Assembly: GCF_000718305.1 (NCBI RefSeq)
Contig: NZ_JOFQ01000028.1
Span: 13,278 to 77,277 of the forward strand
Reading direction: 5' to 3'
Origin: Streptomyces niger
GTDB taxonomy: Bacteria; Actinomycetota; Actinomycetes; Streptomycetales; Streptomycetaceae
Length of the DNA stretch: 64,000 bases
Under the pieces are notes generated by a model that worked only from the letters and a program-made list of their open reading frames with translations, was not told the DNA's origin and did not search any database. Below are positions 16,724 through 24,877 of the stretch, one piece after another (position 1 is the stretch's first letter; each line of letters opens with the position of its first letter). Made by a program: the position numbers and the translations under genes.

Positions 16724-16836
16724 CTCTTCGGAGAGCGGCCGCATACCGAAGTCCACATCCGATTCGACCCCGATCCGATGTTCCAGAGCACTGCCGACGT
16801 GTCGTCCGCTCAGCCGCCATTACTCGGAGGTCCCAC

Positions 16837-17862
16837 ATGCAGATCCCGCCCACCCCGGCCGCTGCACCCGCCATCGACTACACCGCTCTGAGGAACTTCG
16901 CCGCGCTGCGCGGCCAGCTCCGCGTGTCCCTCACCCCGAAGTGCAACACCGCCTGCTGGTTCTGCCACAACGAGGGGGACGTACCTCCGCCCCTGACCCG
17001 CACCGACCGCAGCCAGAAGCCCCGCGCGGCTCAGTTCGACGCCGACGACTTCCTGCGCACCGTTCAGGCCCTGATGGAAGCCGGCCTCAAGCGCGTGTAC
17101 TTCACCGGCGGGGAACCCCTGGCCTCTCGCCACGCCCGCCCCGTCCTCACGCAGCTCCCCGCGCCCGGCCCGGACGCCTCCTACACCCTCATCACCAACG
17201 GCACCCTCGTGCGCAGAAACCAGGAGTGGCTGGCCGGCGCGCCGCTGGACAAGGTCAAGGTCTCCCTGCACTACTTCTCGGACGAGTCCTACCAGGCCAT
17301 CGCCGCCACCCGTCTCGGCATCAACTCCGTCCTGGACGGCCTCGAGGCCGCCCGGGAGATGTTCGAGCGCGTCGAGCTGAACACGCTGATGCAGCAGGAG
17401 AACGCCCACGAGATCGAGCGCATCATCGACTACGCGCTGACGCGGCGCCTGCCCTTGCAGCTTATCGAGCTGGTCGATACCGACTTCAACGCCGACCGCG
17501 CCGGCTCCGCCGTCTCCGCCGACGGTGCCATCCGCTACCTGCGCACCCTCACCAGCGACGAGGACATCGAGGTTGCCGGCGTCGGTCAGGGCCGCCGGGT
17601 CTTCCGCATCGACGGCGTCGAGATCGACGTCATCCACCGCGACCTGGGCCGCCACCACGTCGGCCAGTGCGGCACCTGTCCCGTGCGGCCGCAGTGCGTC
17701 GAGGGGTTCTGGTCACTGCGCGTCGATCACGCCGGTGGCCTCCAGCCCTGCCTGCTGCGCGACGACCTGCGGATGGACCTGATCCCCCACCTCGATGACC
17801 CGCAGGCACTGACCGCGGCCGTCGCCCACCACATCAGCTCCTTCACGGAGGGAACCCTGTGA
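16837..17862 (+). CDS. MoaA-like radical SAM enzyme
   Basis: 341 residues. The SAM cluster motif is CNTACWFC (Cys36, 40, 43) followed by HNEG, as in MoaA-type enzymes; the GGEP SAM-binding motif is at about 91-94. A C-terminal Cys set (GQCGTCPVRPQC ... LQPCLL) points to a second FeS cluster as in MoaA or SPASM/twitch enzymes. The reaction is unknown; peptide or nucleotide modification are both open. ATG 16837 has GGAGG upstream. The thymidylate-kinase-like gene overlaps its stop (GTGA). Confidence 0.9.
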   Translation: MQIPPTPAAAPAIDYTALRNFAALRGQLRVSLTPKCNTACWFCHNEGDVPPPLTRTDRSQKPRAAQFDADDFLRTVQALMEAGLKRVYFTGGEPLASRHARPVLTQLPAPGPDASYTLITNGTLVRRNQEWLAGAPLDKVKVSLHYFSDESYQAIAATRLGINSVLDGLEAAREMFERVELNTLMQQENAHEIERIIDYALTRRLPLQLIELVDTDFNADRAGSAVSADGAIRYLRTLTSDEDIEVAGVGQGRRVFRIDGVEIDVIHRDLGRHHVGQCGTCPVRPQCVEGFWSLRVDHAGGLQPCLLRDDLRMDLIPHLDDPQALTAAVAHHISSFTEGTL

Positions 17863-18506
17863 CCGCGCTTCCCATCGCCTACCAGCCGCGCTCCTACGGC
17901 GGCGCCGAGCAGCCCTTCATCGTCCTCGAAGGCGTCTCCGGCATCGGCAAGTCCACCCTCGCCCGGCTACTCACCCAACAGTTCCAGGGCACCGCCCTGC
18001 ACACACTGCCCCGGCCGCACAACGACTGGTCGAAGCTGGTCAACAGCCGTCTGGCCCCGCTGCCGCAGCTCGCCTTCTACCTGTCCGGGCTGCTGCACTC
18101 GTCGGACAGCGTGCGCATGGCCCGGCAGGTCACCCCGGTCATCGCCGACCGCTACCAGTCTTCCGTCATCGCCTGCCACGCCGCGGTGCACGGCATCGCC
18201 GTCGAGCACGTACGCCAGCTCACGGCGCCGTTCCTTCCCTACCTAGTGCAGCCCACCGCCACCTTCTACCTGCACTGCTCCGAGGAAACGCTGCTCGCCC
18301 GCCTGAGAACCAAGAGCGACATCAAGCAGGACGACAAGGACCTGATCGAGGTCCCCGGACGCCTCAAGCAACTGTGGTTCAACTTCGAGACGGTGGCCGC
18401 GGACGACCCGACGGCAGTGTGGATCAGCACCGACGGTAAGACGCCCGACCAACTCGTGCACGAGATCATGCAGACCCTCCGCGCCGGAGGGAGGGCCTGT
18501 GCTTAA
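17859..18506 (+). CDS. thymidylate-kinase-like P-loop kinase
   Basis: 215 residues. Walker A GVSGIGKST at residues 25-33, DRYQSS (the dTMP-kinase DR(Y/F) motif) at 97-102, and a lid with Arg/Lys (LLARLRTKSDIKQDD). It probably phosphorylates a nucleotide or a nucleotide-like intermediate. It is not the housekeeping tmk, judged by its N-terminal extension and by lying between a radical SAM gene and a phosphohexomutase-like gene. The GTG start overlaps the upstream stop. Confidence 0.85.
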   Translation: MTALPIAYQPRSYGGAEQPFIVLEGVSGIGKSTLARLLTQQFQGTALHTLPRPHNDWSKLVNSRLAPLPQLAFYLSGLLHSSDSVRMARQVTPVIADRYQSSVIACHAAVHGIAVEHVRQLTAPFLPYLVQPTATFYLHCSEETLLARLRTKSDIKQDDKDLIEVPGRLKQLWFNFETVAADDPTAVWISTDGKTPDQLVHEIMQTLRAGGRACA

Positions 18507-18999
18507 CCCCATCGACACCGATGCCGTCATCCGCGACGGCCACGCCAGCGGCCGCGTGCCGGACGAGATCCACGCCGGGGTGGCCTGGTGGGTCGGCGCC
18601 TGCTTCGTCGTCGTCAGCAAGGCCCGTCACATCGCGGTCGCCTACGACCACCACCCCCTCTCCGCCGAGTTCCTGGACCGGTTCTGCCGCGGCGCCACCA
18701 ACGCCCAGCACTACGCCTGCCGCGTGTCCACGCTTGAACCCTCAAACGAGCCCGACCTGCGGTATGCCATGGCCGACCTGGGCGACGTCCCCGGGGTGCT
18801 GATCACCACCACCGGCGACGCCGGGCAGGAGACCGTGACCATCACGCTGTACGGCCGCGACGGCTGGCCGCTCACCGACGACAACGGCCTGAGAAAGATC
18901 CGCACGATGATCGACACGGACCGGGTGCCGATCCCCGTCAACGACGGCGCGCGAGGCCGCATCGAGCCCTACCCTGCCCCGACGGGAGCCACCCAGTGA
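18499..18999 (+). CDS. single-domain phosphohexomutase-like protein, catalytic Ser absent
   Basis: 166 residues starting GTG 18499 within the kinase gene. It resembles domain 1 of phosphomannomutase/phosphoglucomutase: IAVAYDHHPLSAEFLDRF matches the 'VxVGxDxRxSS' region, and YAMADLGDVPGVLITTTG ... LYGRDGWPL matches 'ALGADGGIMITASHNP ... KLYGxDGxPL'. The catalytic Ser loop (TASHN) is replaced by TTTGD, and domains 2-4 are missing, so normal mutase activity is unlikely. A binding or regulatory role is inference. Confidence 0.6.
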   Translation: MLNPIDTDAVIRDGHASGRVPDEIHAGVAWWVGACFVVVSKARHIAVAYDHHPLSAEFLDRFCRGATNAQHYACRVSTLEPSNEPDLRYAMADLGDVPGVLITTTGDAGQETVTITLYGRDGWPLTDDNGLRKIRTMIDTDRVPIPVNDGARGRIEPYPAPTGATQ

Positions 19000-19790
19000 T
19001 CAACGCCGCCGAGATTATTCACGCGCGCTCCAGCATCCTGTTCGTCACGCTGGACTCGCTGCGCTACGACGTCGCCGAGACCGCCCTCACCGCCGGCCGG
19101 ACCCCGCGCCTGGCGGGCATGCTGCCCGGCGGGCAGTGGGAGCGCCGCTGGACGCCGGGCACCTTCACCCTGCCCGCGCACAAGGCGTTCTTCCACGGGT
19201 TCCTGCCCAAGCTGCCGCAGCCTCAGCAGCCGCCCCGGCTATGGGAGTGCCGGCCCCCGGCCTTCAAGACCGTGCGTCCCGAGACGTTCGTCTTCGACGC
19301 GCCCAACCTCCTGGCCGGGCTCGGCCAGCACGGCTACCGGACCGTGTGCATCGGCGGCGTCACCTACTTCTCCCGTGAGACGCCGATGGGCGCCGTGCTG
19401 CCCCAGATGTTCGACGAGGACCACTGGCGGCCCGAATTCTGCTCCCCGGAGATCGACTCCACGCGGCACCAGGTGGACCAGGCCCTGGAAGTCGCCGACC
19501 GGCACGCGGACCGCCCGCTGTACCTGTTCGTGAACGTCTCGGCCACCCATGTCCCGCACGGGCACTATGTCGGCGACAGCACCGACAGCGCGGCGTCCCA
19601 GGCGGCAGCCCTGGCCTACGCCGACGAACACCTCGGGCGCCTGGTCGACGGGCTCACCGCGGATCGCCGCTGGCTGATCATCATGTGCGCGGATCACGGT
19701 GACGCGTATGGCGATGACGGTTTCCACGGCCGCGGCATCGCCCATCCCTCTGTCTTGAACGTGCCGTTCGGGGCGTGGGTGCAGGGATGA
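18996..19790 (+). CDS. STM4013/SEN3800-family hydrolase (alkaline phosphatase/sulfatase superfamily)
   Basis: 264 residues. ILFVTLDSLRYDVAETAL holds the metal-binding Asp near the N-terminus, and IIMCADHGDAYGDDGFHGRG holds the second metal set (DH...H). The middle (WTPGTFTLPAHKAFFHGFLP, FDAPNLLAGLGQHGYRTVCIGG) closely follows the STM4013 family as I recall it; that family sits next to radical SAM genes (STM4011/4012) in other bacteria and has no known product. No signal peptide, so it acts in the cytoplasm. GTG start overlaps the upstream stop. Confidence 0.85.
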   Translation: MINAAEIIHARSSILFVTLDSLRYDVAETALTAGRTPRLAGMLPGGQWERRWTPGTFTLPAHKAFFHGFLPKLPQPQQPPRLWECRPPAFKTVRPETFVFDAPNLLAGLGQHGYRTVCIGGVTYFSRETPMGAVLPQMFDEDHWRPEFCSPEIDSTRHQVDQALEVADRHADRPLYLFVNVSATHVPHGHYVGDSTDSAASQAAALAYADEHLGRLVDGLTADRRWLIIMCADHGDAYGDDGFHGRGIAHPSVLNVPFGAWVQG

Positions 19791-19808
19791 CGGCTACGCT
19801 CAGCGGTC

Positions 19809-20252
19809 ATGACCGATGGACCGATGCCCGATGCCGCCGTGATCGTCGCCCGCGCCGAAGGCGACCTCGTTGCCCTGCTGACCTCCGACTTCCCGAAGCA
19901 CGGTGGCGAGTACGTCTTCCTGCCCGGCGGACGCCTGGAGGGGGGCGAGACCCCCGAGGAGGCGGCCCGGCGCGAGCTGCGGGAGGAGGCCGGTGTCACC
20001 GCTGAGTCCTGGCGCTCGCTGGGTTCCTTCGCGATCACCCTCGGTGAAACGGCTCGCGTCCACCTCTACGAGGCCCGCGACCTGACGTTGGGGCCGCAGG
20101 AGCTGACGCCCAGCGAGCAGGACTACAAGTTGTTGTGGTGGCCGATGGCCGACGCGATCCAGGCCGCGGAGGAGGGGCGCTTCCTCCTCCCGGCCGGCCC
20201 GCTGGCCCTGCTGCTGGCCGCACGGTGCGAGGCGCCGGTCGCTTCCCAGTGA
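19809..20252 (+). CDS. NUDIX hydrolase
   Basis: 147 residues with an intact Nudix box (GGRLEGGETPEEAARRELRE followed by EAGV). MTDGPMPDAAVIVARAEGDL forms the leading strands. It probably cleaves a nucleoside diphosphate derivative. ATG 19809 follows the hydrolase stop by 18 bp on the same strand. As at 5.3 kb, a broken copy of the His/Cys-tailed family sits beside the NUDIX gene. Confidence 0.88.
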   Translation: MTDGPMPDAAVIVARAEGDLVALLTSDFPKHGGEYVFLPGGRLEGGETPEEAARRELREEAGVTAESWRSLGSFAITLGETARVHLYEARDLTLGPQELTPSEQDYKLLWWPMADAIQAAEEGRFLLPAGPLALLLAARCEAPVASQ

Positions 20253-20307
20253 CGACGATGCCCCGGAGCAATTGTGGTCCGGGGCATCTCGTTACGAGCC
20301 AGGCAGG

Positions 20308-20460
20308 AACGAGGAGGACGACGGCACCCCGCACGGCCCGCGTACGTGGTTGTACGCGTGCGAGATTGTCGCCCCGGACCGGCTGCCCGCCGCCGGTGGC
20401 CCCGTGCACTCCTGGCCCGCCGTGTGGGCCTGGGCCGATCAGAAACGAGGCACCGCATGA
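20308..20460 (+). pseudogene. internally deleted copy of His/Cys-tailed protein (copy 2)
   Basis: RNEEDDGTPHGP and LYACEIVAPDRLPAAGGPV match two separate parts of the intact family member at 24019-24489, but the DNA between them (ARVHLPDG through EGKW) is reduced to RTW. The match ends after GGPV, and the frame stops within the ATG of kinase 2. No start codon lies in the expected place. A decayed remnant. Confidence 0.65.
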
Positions 20461-21356
20461 CCCACGCCAGCCCGCCCGACGCCCTTGCCGCCTACCGCGG
20501 CCGGCCCGTCATCGCAAAGCTCCTCTCCGACCGGCGCGGCTCCCGCGCCTGGGAGATCACCGGAGACGACGGCCTGCACCTGGCGTTGAAAGCGAACGCG
20601 CCCGACAGCGACCACAGTACGGACCGTGACAAGGCGCCCGAGATGATCCGGGAAGCTGCCGTCTTGGCCGAGTTGGAACGCCTCGGCGCCGTCCCCTCCG
20701 GCTACCTCCAGGGCTCCGGCTCGTGGGCTGACGGCCAGTGGCTCGCCGTCGAATGGGTTCCCGGGCGCGCGCTGTGGAACGCCTGGGCGCTCGCCCGCGG
20801 CCCCGAGGGGGACCGGCGTTCCGTCCGGCCGTGGATGCTCACTACCGCCCGCACCCTGGCCGCACGGCTGGCCGTGCTGCACGCCCACGGCTGGACGCAC
20901 GCGGACGTGCAGCCCACCAACGTCCTCGTGGACTCCCGCCAGGGCGCCGCGCACCTGATCGACTACGCGCTGGCCTGCGGCCCGCAAGGAGCCACCGGCC
21001 GCCGTCCGTACCGCGGAGCGCTCACCCACACCACCGCACCCGAGATAGCCGCCGCGATCCTCAACACGCCCGCGGACACCCACATCCAGGCCGCACCGCC
21101 AGCCGACATCTGGTCCCTCGGCGCCACCCTGTACTGGTGCTGGACCGGGCAGCGGCCCGTCTCCTATGCCGATGACCTGGACCGGTTCGAAAAGCTGCGG
21201 CTCATAGCCACCGGCCCGGCCGCCCCCGTCACCGACGTACGGCCGTGGTTCTTCCCGGCTCTGGAAGACCTCATCACTGCCTGCATGGCCCCTGCCCCTA
21301 CCGACCGGCCGACGGCGGCCGAACTCGCCCACCATCTTGAGGAAACGGCCCCATGA
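20457..21356 (+). CDS. protein-kinase-fold phosphotransferase 2
   Basis: 299 residues. The N-lobe Lys is in LHLALKANAP, the catalytic loop is WTHADVQPTNVLV, the metal site is IDYALA, and the C-lobe is ADIWSLGATLYWCWTG. It shares the unusual DVQP loop with kinase 1 at 15213, so the two are probably paralogues; the divergent loops suggest different targets or steps. ATG 20457 with GAGG upstream overlaps the stop of the remnant frame. It is followed by the small peptide gene. Confidence 0.85.
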   Translation: MTHASPPDALAAYRGRPVIAKLLSDRRGSRAWEITGDDGLHLALKANAPDSDHSTDRDKAPEMIREAAVLAELERLGAVPSGYLQGSGSWADGQWLAVEWVPGRALWNAWALARGPEGDRRSVRPWMLTTARTLAARLAVLHAHGWTHADVQPTNVLVDSRQGAAHLIDYALACGPQGATGRRPYRGALTHTTAPEIAAAILNTPADTHIQAAPPADIWSLGATLYWCWTGQRPVSYADDLDRFEKLRLIATGPAAPVTDVRPWFFPALEDLITACMAPAPTDRPTAAELAHHLEETAP

Positions 21357-21552
21357 CTGCGCCCCGCCGAGCCACCCCGCCGGCGCCGTCATCGATGTAC
21401 GCGGCGATGGACAGAGCGAGTGCCGACCGACGGACATGTCCGTCACAGCGTGTACGCGCAGGCAGGCAAGGCCGTCTGGCCGTATCCCACTGCAGTGGGT
21501 AGCTTCACGACCACAGCTCCAGCCGTGCTCCCCCTCACGGAAGGAAGTGACC

Positions 21553-21726
21553 ATGCCGGTCAACGACTTAGTGCCCCCGCCTCCGCGCCGCAGCCGGCGG
21601 GCGTACGAGCGGTTGTTCGCAACGAAGGCCGTACGCCGCGTCCAGGCACCTGCCGAGACGCACGAGTACAAAAAAGAACAGGGCAGTAGCGACGGCTCCC
21701 ACACCTACGACACGACGGCCATCTGA
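21553..21726 (+). CDS. 57-aa peptide, candidate RiPP-type precursor
   Basis: MPVNDLVPPPPRRSRRAYER opens a basic, Pro-rich N-terminal half; the C-terminal third is polar with Ser, Asp, Thr, His and Tyr (EQGSSDGSHTYDTTAI). A strong GGAAGGAAG site precedes ATG 21553. It ends 65 bp before an asparagine-synthetase-like ligase gene, the usual place for a precursor of ligase-modified peptides. Codon 6 is TTA (21568-21570). No lasso-type leader threonine or known leader motif is seen, so the precursor role is inference; a small regulator is the alternative. Confidence 0.6.
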   Translation: MPVNDLVPPPPRRSRRAYERLFATKAVRRVQAPAETHEYKKEQGSSDGSHTYDTTAI

Positions 21727-21791
21727 CGCCCTGTAGTGGACGGGTGGGGCGGCCAGGCGCGCGGCCGCCCCACGCTGCTCTGGAGGTGAAT

Positions 21792-23363
21792 GTGCTCACC
21801 CTGCACGTGGCCCCGTACCTTGACAGCTCCTGGCAGTGGCACGACGACCGGTACCGCACCGCCGACCGGCGCAGCGAGATCGTGCCACTGCGGCACCCGA
21901 TGGTCGAGCACCTGGCCGTGAGCGATGGCCGGCGCACCCTGCTCGTTGTCCGCGAACGCGTCGCCGACCGGCCCGCCTGCGACACCGCAGTACGGCACGT
22001 CTCCGAGGCCGCATACGACCAGGGCCGCGCGTTGCTCGACCAGTGGCCCACCGACTACGTGGCGGTCGAGACCGTCCCGGACAACCCGGTGCGGGTCACC
22101 GCAGGCCCGTGCCGCACAACGCCGCTGTACCTCGCCCACGACGACATCCACCTTCACGGCTCGTGGGACATGGCCGACCTGCGCGCCCACGCCCATGGCA
22201 TCAACACCCTGGAGGCCGCGCGTCTGCTGCTGTACCGCCCGCGCTACAGCCACGACACCTTCTTCACCGGCATCCACCGGCTCACCGAACGATTCACCGC
22301 GTTCTACGGAGGCCACCTGCACCTGCATTACCCAGAGCCGTCCCTGCACGCCGGGCCGCGGGAGCTCGTCCCGGACGCCGACGTGCCAGGCGCGTTCGTG
22401 CAGGCCCTCGACGACGCGCTGGACGTGCGGCCGCTCGACGCCGAGCGGAGCGTCTTCCACCTCACCGGAGGCTTCGACTCCGGTACCGTCGCCACCCGGG
22501 CTGCGCAGCGCTACCCGGGTGTCTTAGGCACCGCGGCGCTCCTGATCGACGGCCCGGGGCGGGAGCAGCAGATCCGGCGCCGCAAGGAGATGCGCAACGC
22601 CGTGCCCTTCGGCCCCTGGGATGCCGTGGCCGACGCCGCGGTCGACCTGCCGCTGCACCCGGAGTGCGCCCGGGTGCGCGGCGAGGCGATCAGCCCGTAC
22701 GAGGAGCCCCTTCACTACCCGTTCGTCCGCATGACCGCACAGATTGCTGGCCACGGCGCGCACACCGTGGTGACCGGCCTGGGCGGGGACGAGATGGTCG
22801 CCCTCTCCCAGCAGGAGTATCTCCACCGTGCCGCGGGGCGGATGGAGGACGCGGCCGGGCTGCCCTGGATCGGCCGCCGGGTGGGTGAGGTAGCGGAGTT
22901 CGGCGACGTGGGGATCGCGCCGCCGGCCGCGGTGAACAGTATGACGTTGTTGTCGCTGGAGATCTCCGCGCCGGTGCTGCTGCGCGCCGGCATCTGGCCG
23001 CTGCACCCCTTCGCCGACCCGGAGGTGGTCGCACTTGGCGAGGCCCTGCCGATGGACTGGCGCGAGCTCAAGCAGCTGCAGCGCCGGCGGCTCGCCGACC
23101 TGGGTCTGAGCCGCGACGTGGTCTGGCCCGCCGAGCGCGAGTCCTTCGCTGAGGTCGTGCAAAACGGGCTGCTCACCTATGGCCGGCCGCTGCTGCGCCG
23201 GATGCTGGCCAGTGGCTCGCCCCTGTTCGACGCGGGGCTGATCGATCCGGACGGCCTGGCCCGTGGCCTGCAGCGGCTGGACCGCGGCCCGTACGAGGAG
23301 CGGCGGGACTCCCAGCTGATCGAGGTCATCCACCTGCACCAGGCGGCCGTCGCCTACCTGTGA
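21792..23363 (+). CDS. asparagine-synthetase-like ATP-dependent ligase/cyclase
   Basis: 523 residues. The PP-loop ATP motif is TGGFDSGT (225-232, in place of SGGxDS), and GLGGDE (329-334) is the conserved synthetase loop. The N-terminal half resembles a glutaminase fold but has no Cys2, as in lasso-peptide cyclases and beta-lactam synthetases, so it would adenylate a carboxylate and form an amide, lactam or ester without hydrolysing glutamine. GTG 21792 has GGAGGT close upstream. Leu245 is TTA (22524-22526). Directly after the peptide gene. Confidence 0.85.
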   Translation: MLTLHVAPYLDSSWQWHDDRYRTADRRSEIVPLRHPMVEHLAVSDGRRTLLVVRERVADRPACDTAVRHVSEAAYDQGRALLDQWPTDYVAVETVPDNPVRVTAGPCRTTPLYLAHDDIHLHGSWDMADLRAHAHGINTLEAARLLLYRPRYSHDTFFTGIHRLTERFTAFYGGHLHLHYPEPSLHAGPRELVPDADVPGAFVQALDDALDVRPLDAERSVFHLTGGFDSGTVATRAAQRYPGVLGTAALLIDGPGREQQIRRRKEMRNAVPFGPWDAVADAAVDLPLHPECARVRGEAISPYEEPLHYPFVRMTAQIAGHGAHTVVTGLGGDEMVALSQQEYLHRAAGRMEDAAGLPWIGRRVGEVAEFGDVGIAPPAAVNSMTLLSLEISAPVLLRAGIWPLHPFADPEVVALGEALPMDWRELKQLQRRRLADLGLSRDVVWPAERESFAEVVQNGLLTYGRPLLRRMLASGSPLFDAGLIDPDGLARGLQRLDRGPYEERRDSQLIEVIHLHQAAVAYL

Positions 23364-23384
23364 CGGACGAGCGCGCGGCCGCCC

Positions 23385-23924
23385 CTACCCCAGCGGTGGC
23401 CGCAGCCCGGCGAAGCGCTCCTCCAGGTCTGGGATGTGCTCGGCGCGGCGGCCCAGCAGGTACATCGGCCCGTGGCTCTTCTGCATCGTGTGCAGCAGCG
23501 TGAACCCCTGCTGCTGGTAGTAGGCCACCAGGCCGGGGAAGCGGCAGCCGCGCCGTACCCACACCTTGTCCTCCCGTGCGGCCCGGTCCACCGCCCACAG
23601 CGCCAGCAGCGCGCCTGGCTTCGCCTCGCGCAGCGCCGGGTCAGTGATGGTGGTGTAGAGGTACAGGGCCGGCTCCGCCAGTTCCTCGGCGGTCCACGCC
23701 ATCGGCGGGGTGGTGTCCGTCACCGTCGTGCACCCGACCGGCCGGCCGTCAGCCTCCAGCAGCCACATCGACCCGTCGGCGTTGCTGGTCAGGTCTGCGA
23801 CCTTGTCGGCGCTCTGGCGCCAGCTCGGCATGCCGCGGTCCTCCAGCCACTGCGACCGGGCCAGAACGATGTCGATCACGTCCTGCCGGTCCTGCGGGCG
23901 GGCGCTGCGCATCGTGAATTTCAC
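23385..23924 (-). CDS. GNAT-family N-acetyltransferase
   Basis: 179 residues. It starts KFTMRSARPQDRQDVIDIVL; the acetyl-CoA region is WAVDRAAREDKVWVRRGCRF, with the terminal VAYYQQQGFTLLHTM typical of GNAT strand and helix 4-5. GTG 23924 is preceded by AGGAG. It is convergent with the ligase gene, 21 bp between stops, so it may or may not belong to the cluster. The substrate is unknown. Confidence 0.82.
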   Translation of the reverse strand: MKFTMRSARPQDRQDVIDIVLARSQWLEDRGMPSWRQSADKVADLTSNADGSMWLLEADGRPVGCTTVTDTTPPMAWTAEELAEPALYLYTTITDPALREAKPGALLALWAVDRAAREDKVWVRRGCRFPGLVAYYQQQGFTLLHTMQKSHGPMYLLGRRAEHIPDLEERFAGLRPPLG

Positions 23925-24018
23925 CGTGGTCTCCTCCGTATCGTCCGGACACTCACCCTGGCATCCCACACCATGCGGCGGGCGGTTTCGGAGCACTCCG
24001 GCGTTTTACGATCGGGGG

Positions 24019-24489
24019 ATGAATGCCGAGGATGACGGCACCCCGCACGGCCCGTACGCCCGGGTCCACCTGCCGGACGGGCAGGAGATCGTGGCCACGG
24101 TCCGTGGCCGCGAGCAGGACGGTGAGGGCAAGTGGTGGTACGCCTGCGAGATCATCGTCCCGGACCAGTTGCCCGCCGCCGGTGGCCCCGTCCAACAGGG
24201 GCGCGTTGTCCCATTCACGGCCGCCTATCCCACCGTGGAGCCGATTCCCGGCCAGGACTACAGCGTGCTGGACCCGGCCCAGCAGCCGACGGAGCCGCTT
24301 CGCTGGCGCGTCAGCATGGACCGCGACGGCCTGCGACGGGTGCACCGGCCGGACTGCGCCAAGGCGGGGGAGTCCCGCACCCGAGTCTCGGACCAGGACG
24401 CGCTGGAGCTGCTGGCCGACACCGAGCATGCCCAGCCCTGCCCCGTGTGCAGACCGGAGGACGTCTTGCGGCCCCTCCTGGGCGGGTGA
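24019..24489 (+). CDS. intact His/Cys-tailed Streptomyces protein (DUF6233-like, copy 3)
   Basis: 156 residues. The N-terminal domain (MNAEDDGTPHGPYARVHLPD, YACEIIVPDQLPAAGGPV) reads as a small beta fold. The C-terminal part has RRVHRPDCAK and PCPVCRPEDVL, a His-x3-Cys plus CxxC set that may bind zinc and resembles the tail of DUF6233 proteins. ATG 24019 is preceded by GGGGG. Copies at 4991-5284 (truncated) and 20308-20460 (deleted) share the N-terminal half. Function unknown. Confidence 0.8.
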   Translation: MNAEDDGTPHGPYARVHLPDGQEIVATVRGREQDGEGKWWYACEIIVPDQLPAAGGPVQQGRVVPFTAAYPTVEPIPGQDYSVLDPAQQPTEPLRWRVSMDRDGLRRVHRPDCAKAGESRTRVSDQDALELLADTEHAQPCPVCRPEDVLRPLLGG

Positions 24490-24546
24490 CGGGAATATGC
24501 GGGTGGGAAAGCGGTTCTTCCTCGGTGGATCGAGAGGAACCTGAAC

Positions 24547-24732
24547 ATGCCCACCCCCACCCCGGCCTCCGCCGCCCGTGCCTTGGGCTGTGCCCTTAAC
24601 CAGATCGGCTGGTGCATCCGCTGCCGCACGCCGTGCCAGCGGTACGGCGGAGGCGGCAATCCGCTCTGCAAGGACTGCCAGCGGGAGAAGACCGTGGTAA
24701 ACGGCCGGAAGAAGTCGTCGGCCGTCTCCTGA
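24547..24732 (+). CDS. small Cys-rich zinc-finger-like protein (61 aa)
   Basis: MPTPTPASAARALGCALNQI followed by WCIRCRTPCQRY and NPLCKDCQREK: two CxxC pairs forming a likely single zinc finger, then a basic tail. It lies 57 bp after the His/Cys-tailed gene on the same strand. No family recognised; it may be a nucleic-acid-binding accessory protein. Confidence 0.6.
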   Translation: MPTPTPASAARALGCALNQIGWCIRCRTPCQRYGGGGNPLCKDCQREKTVVNGRKKSSAVS

Positions 24733-24877
24733 CCGGGCAGTGTTGCGCACGCTCTGGCCGAGTGTCACTGTGCAGAAGTGTTCCTTCTGGTGCGTGTCAG
24801 CGGTTCGCTGATCACATGACTGCAGGACGCCGGTCTCCCCACCCAGACCCCGCGGGGAGACCGCCGCACACCACTCC

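Noticed and set aside
16837-18506. Prokaryotic viperin with nucleotide kinase partner
   Set aside because: The radical SAM gene next to a nucleotide-kinase-like gene invites this, but the cluster motif CNTACWFCHNEG and the C-terminal Cys set fit MoaA-like enzymes, not the CNYxCGFCFHT signature of viperins.
21553-23363. Lasso-peptide cluster
   Set aside because: The ligase resembles lasso cyclases, but no leader peptidase, RRE protein or leader threonine pattern is present, and the peptide lacks a Gly/Ala/Ser core start at a suitable distance from Asp/Glu.
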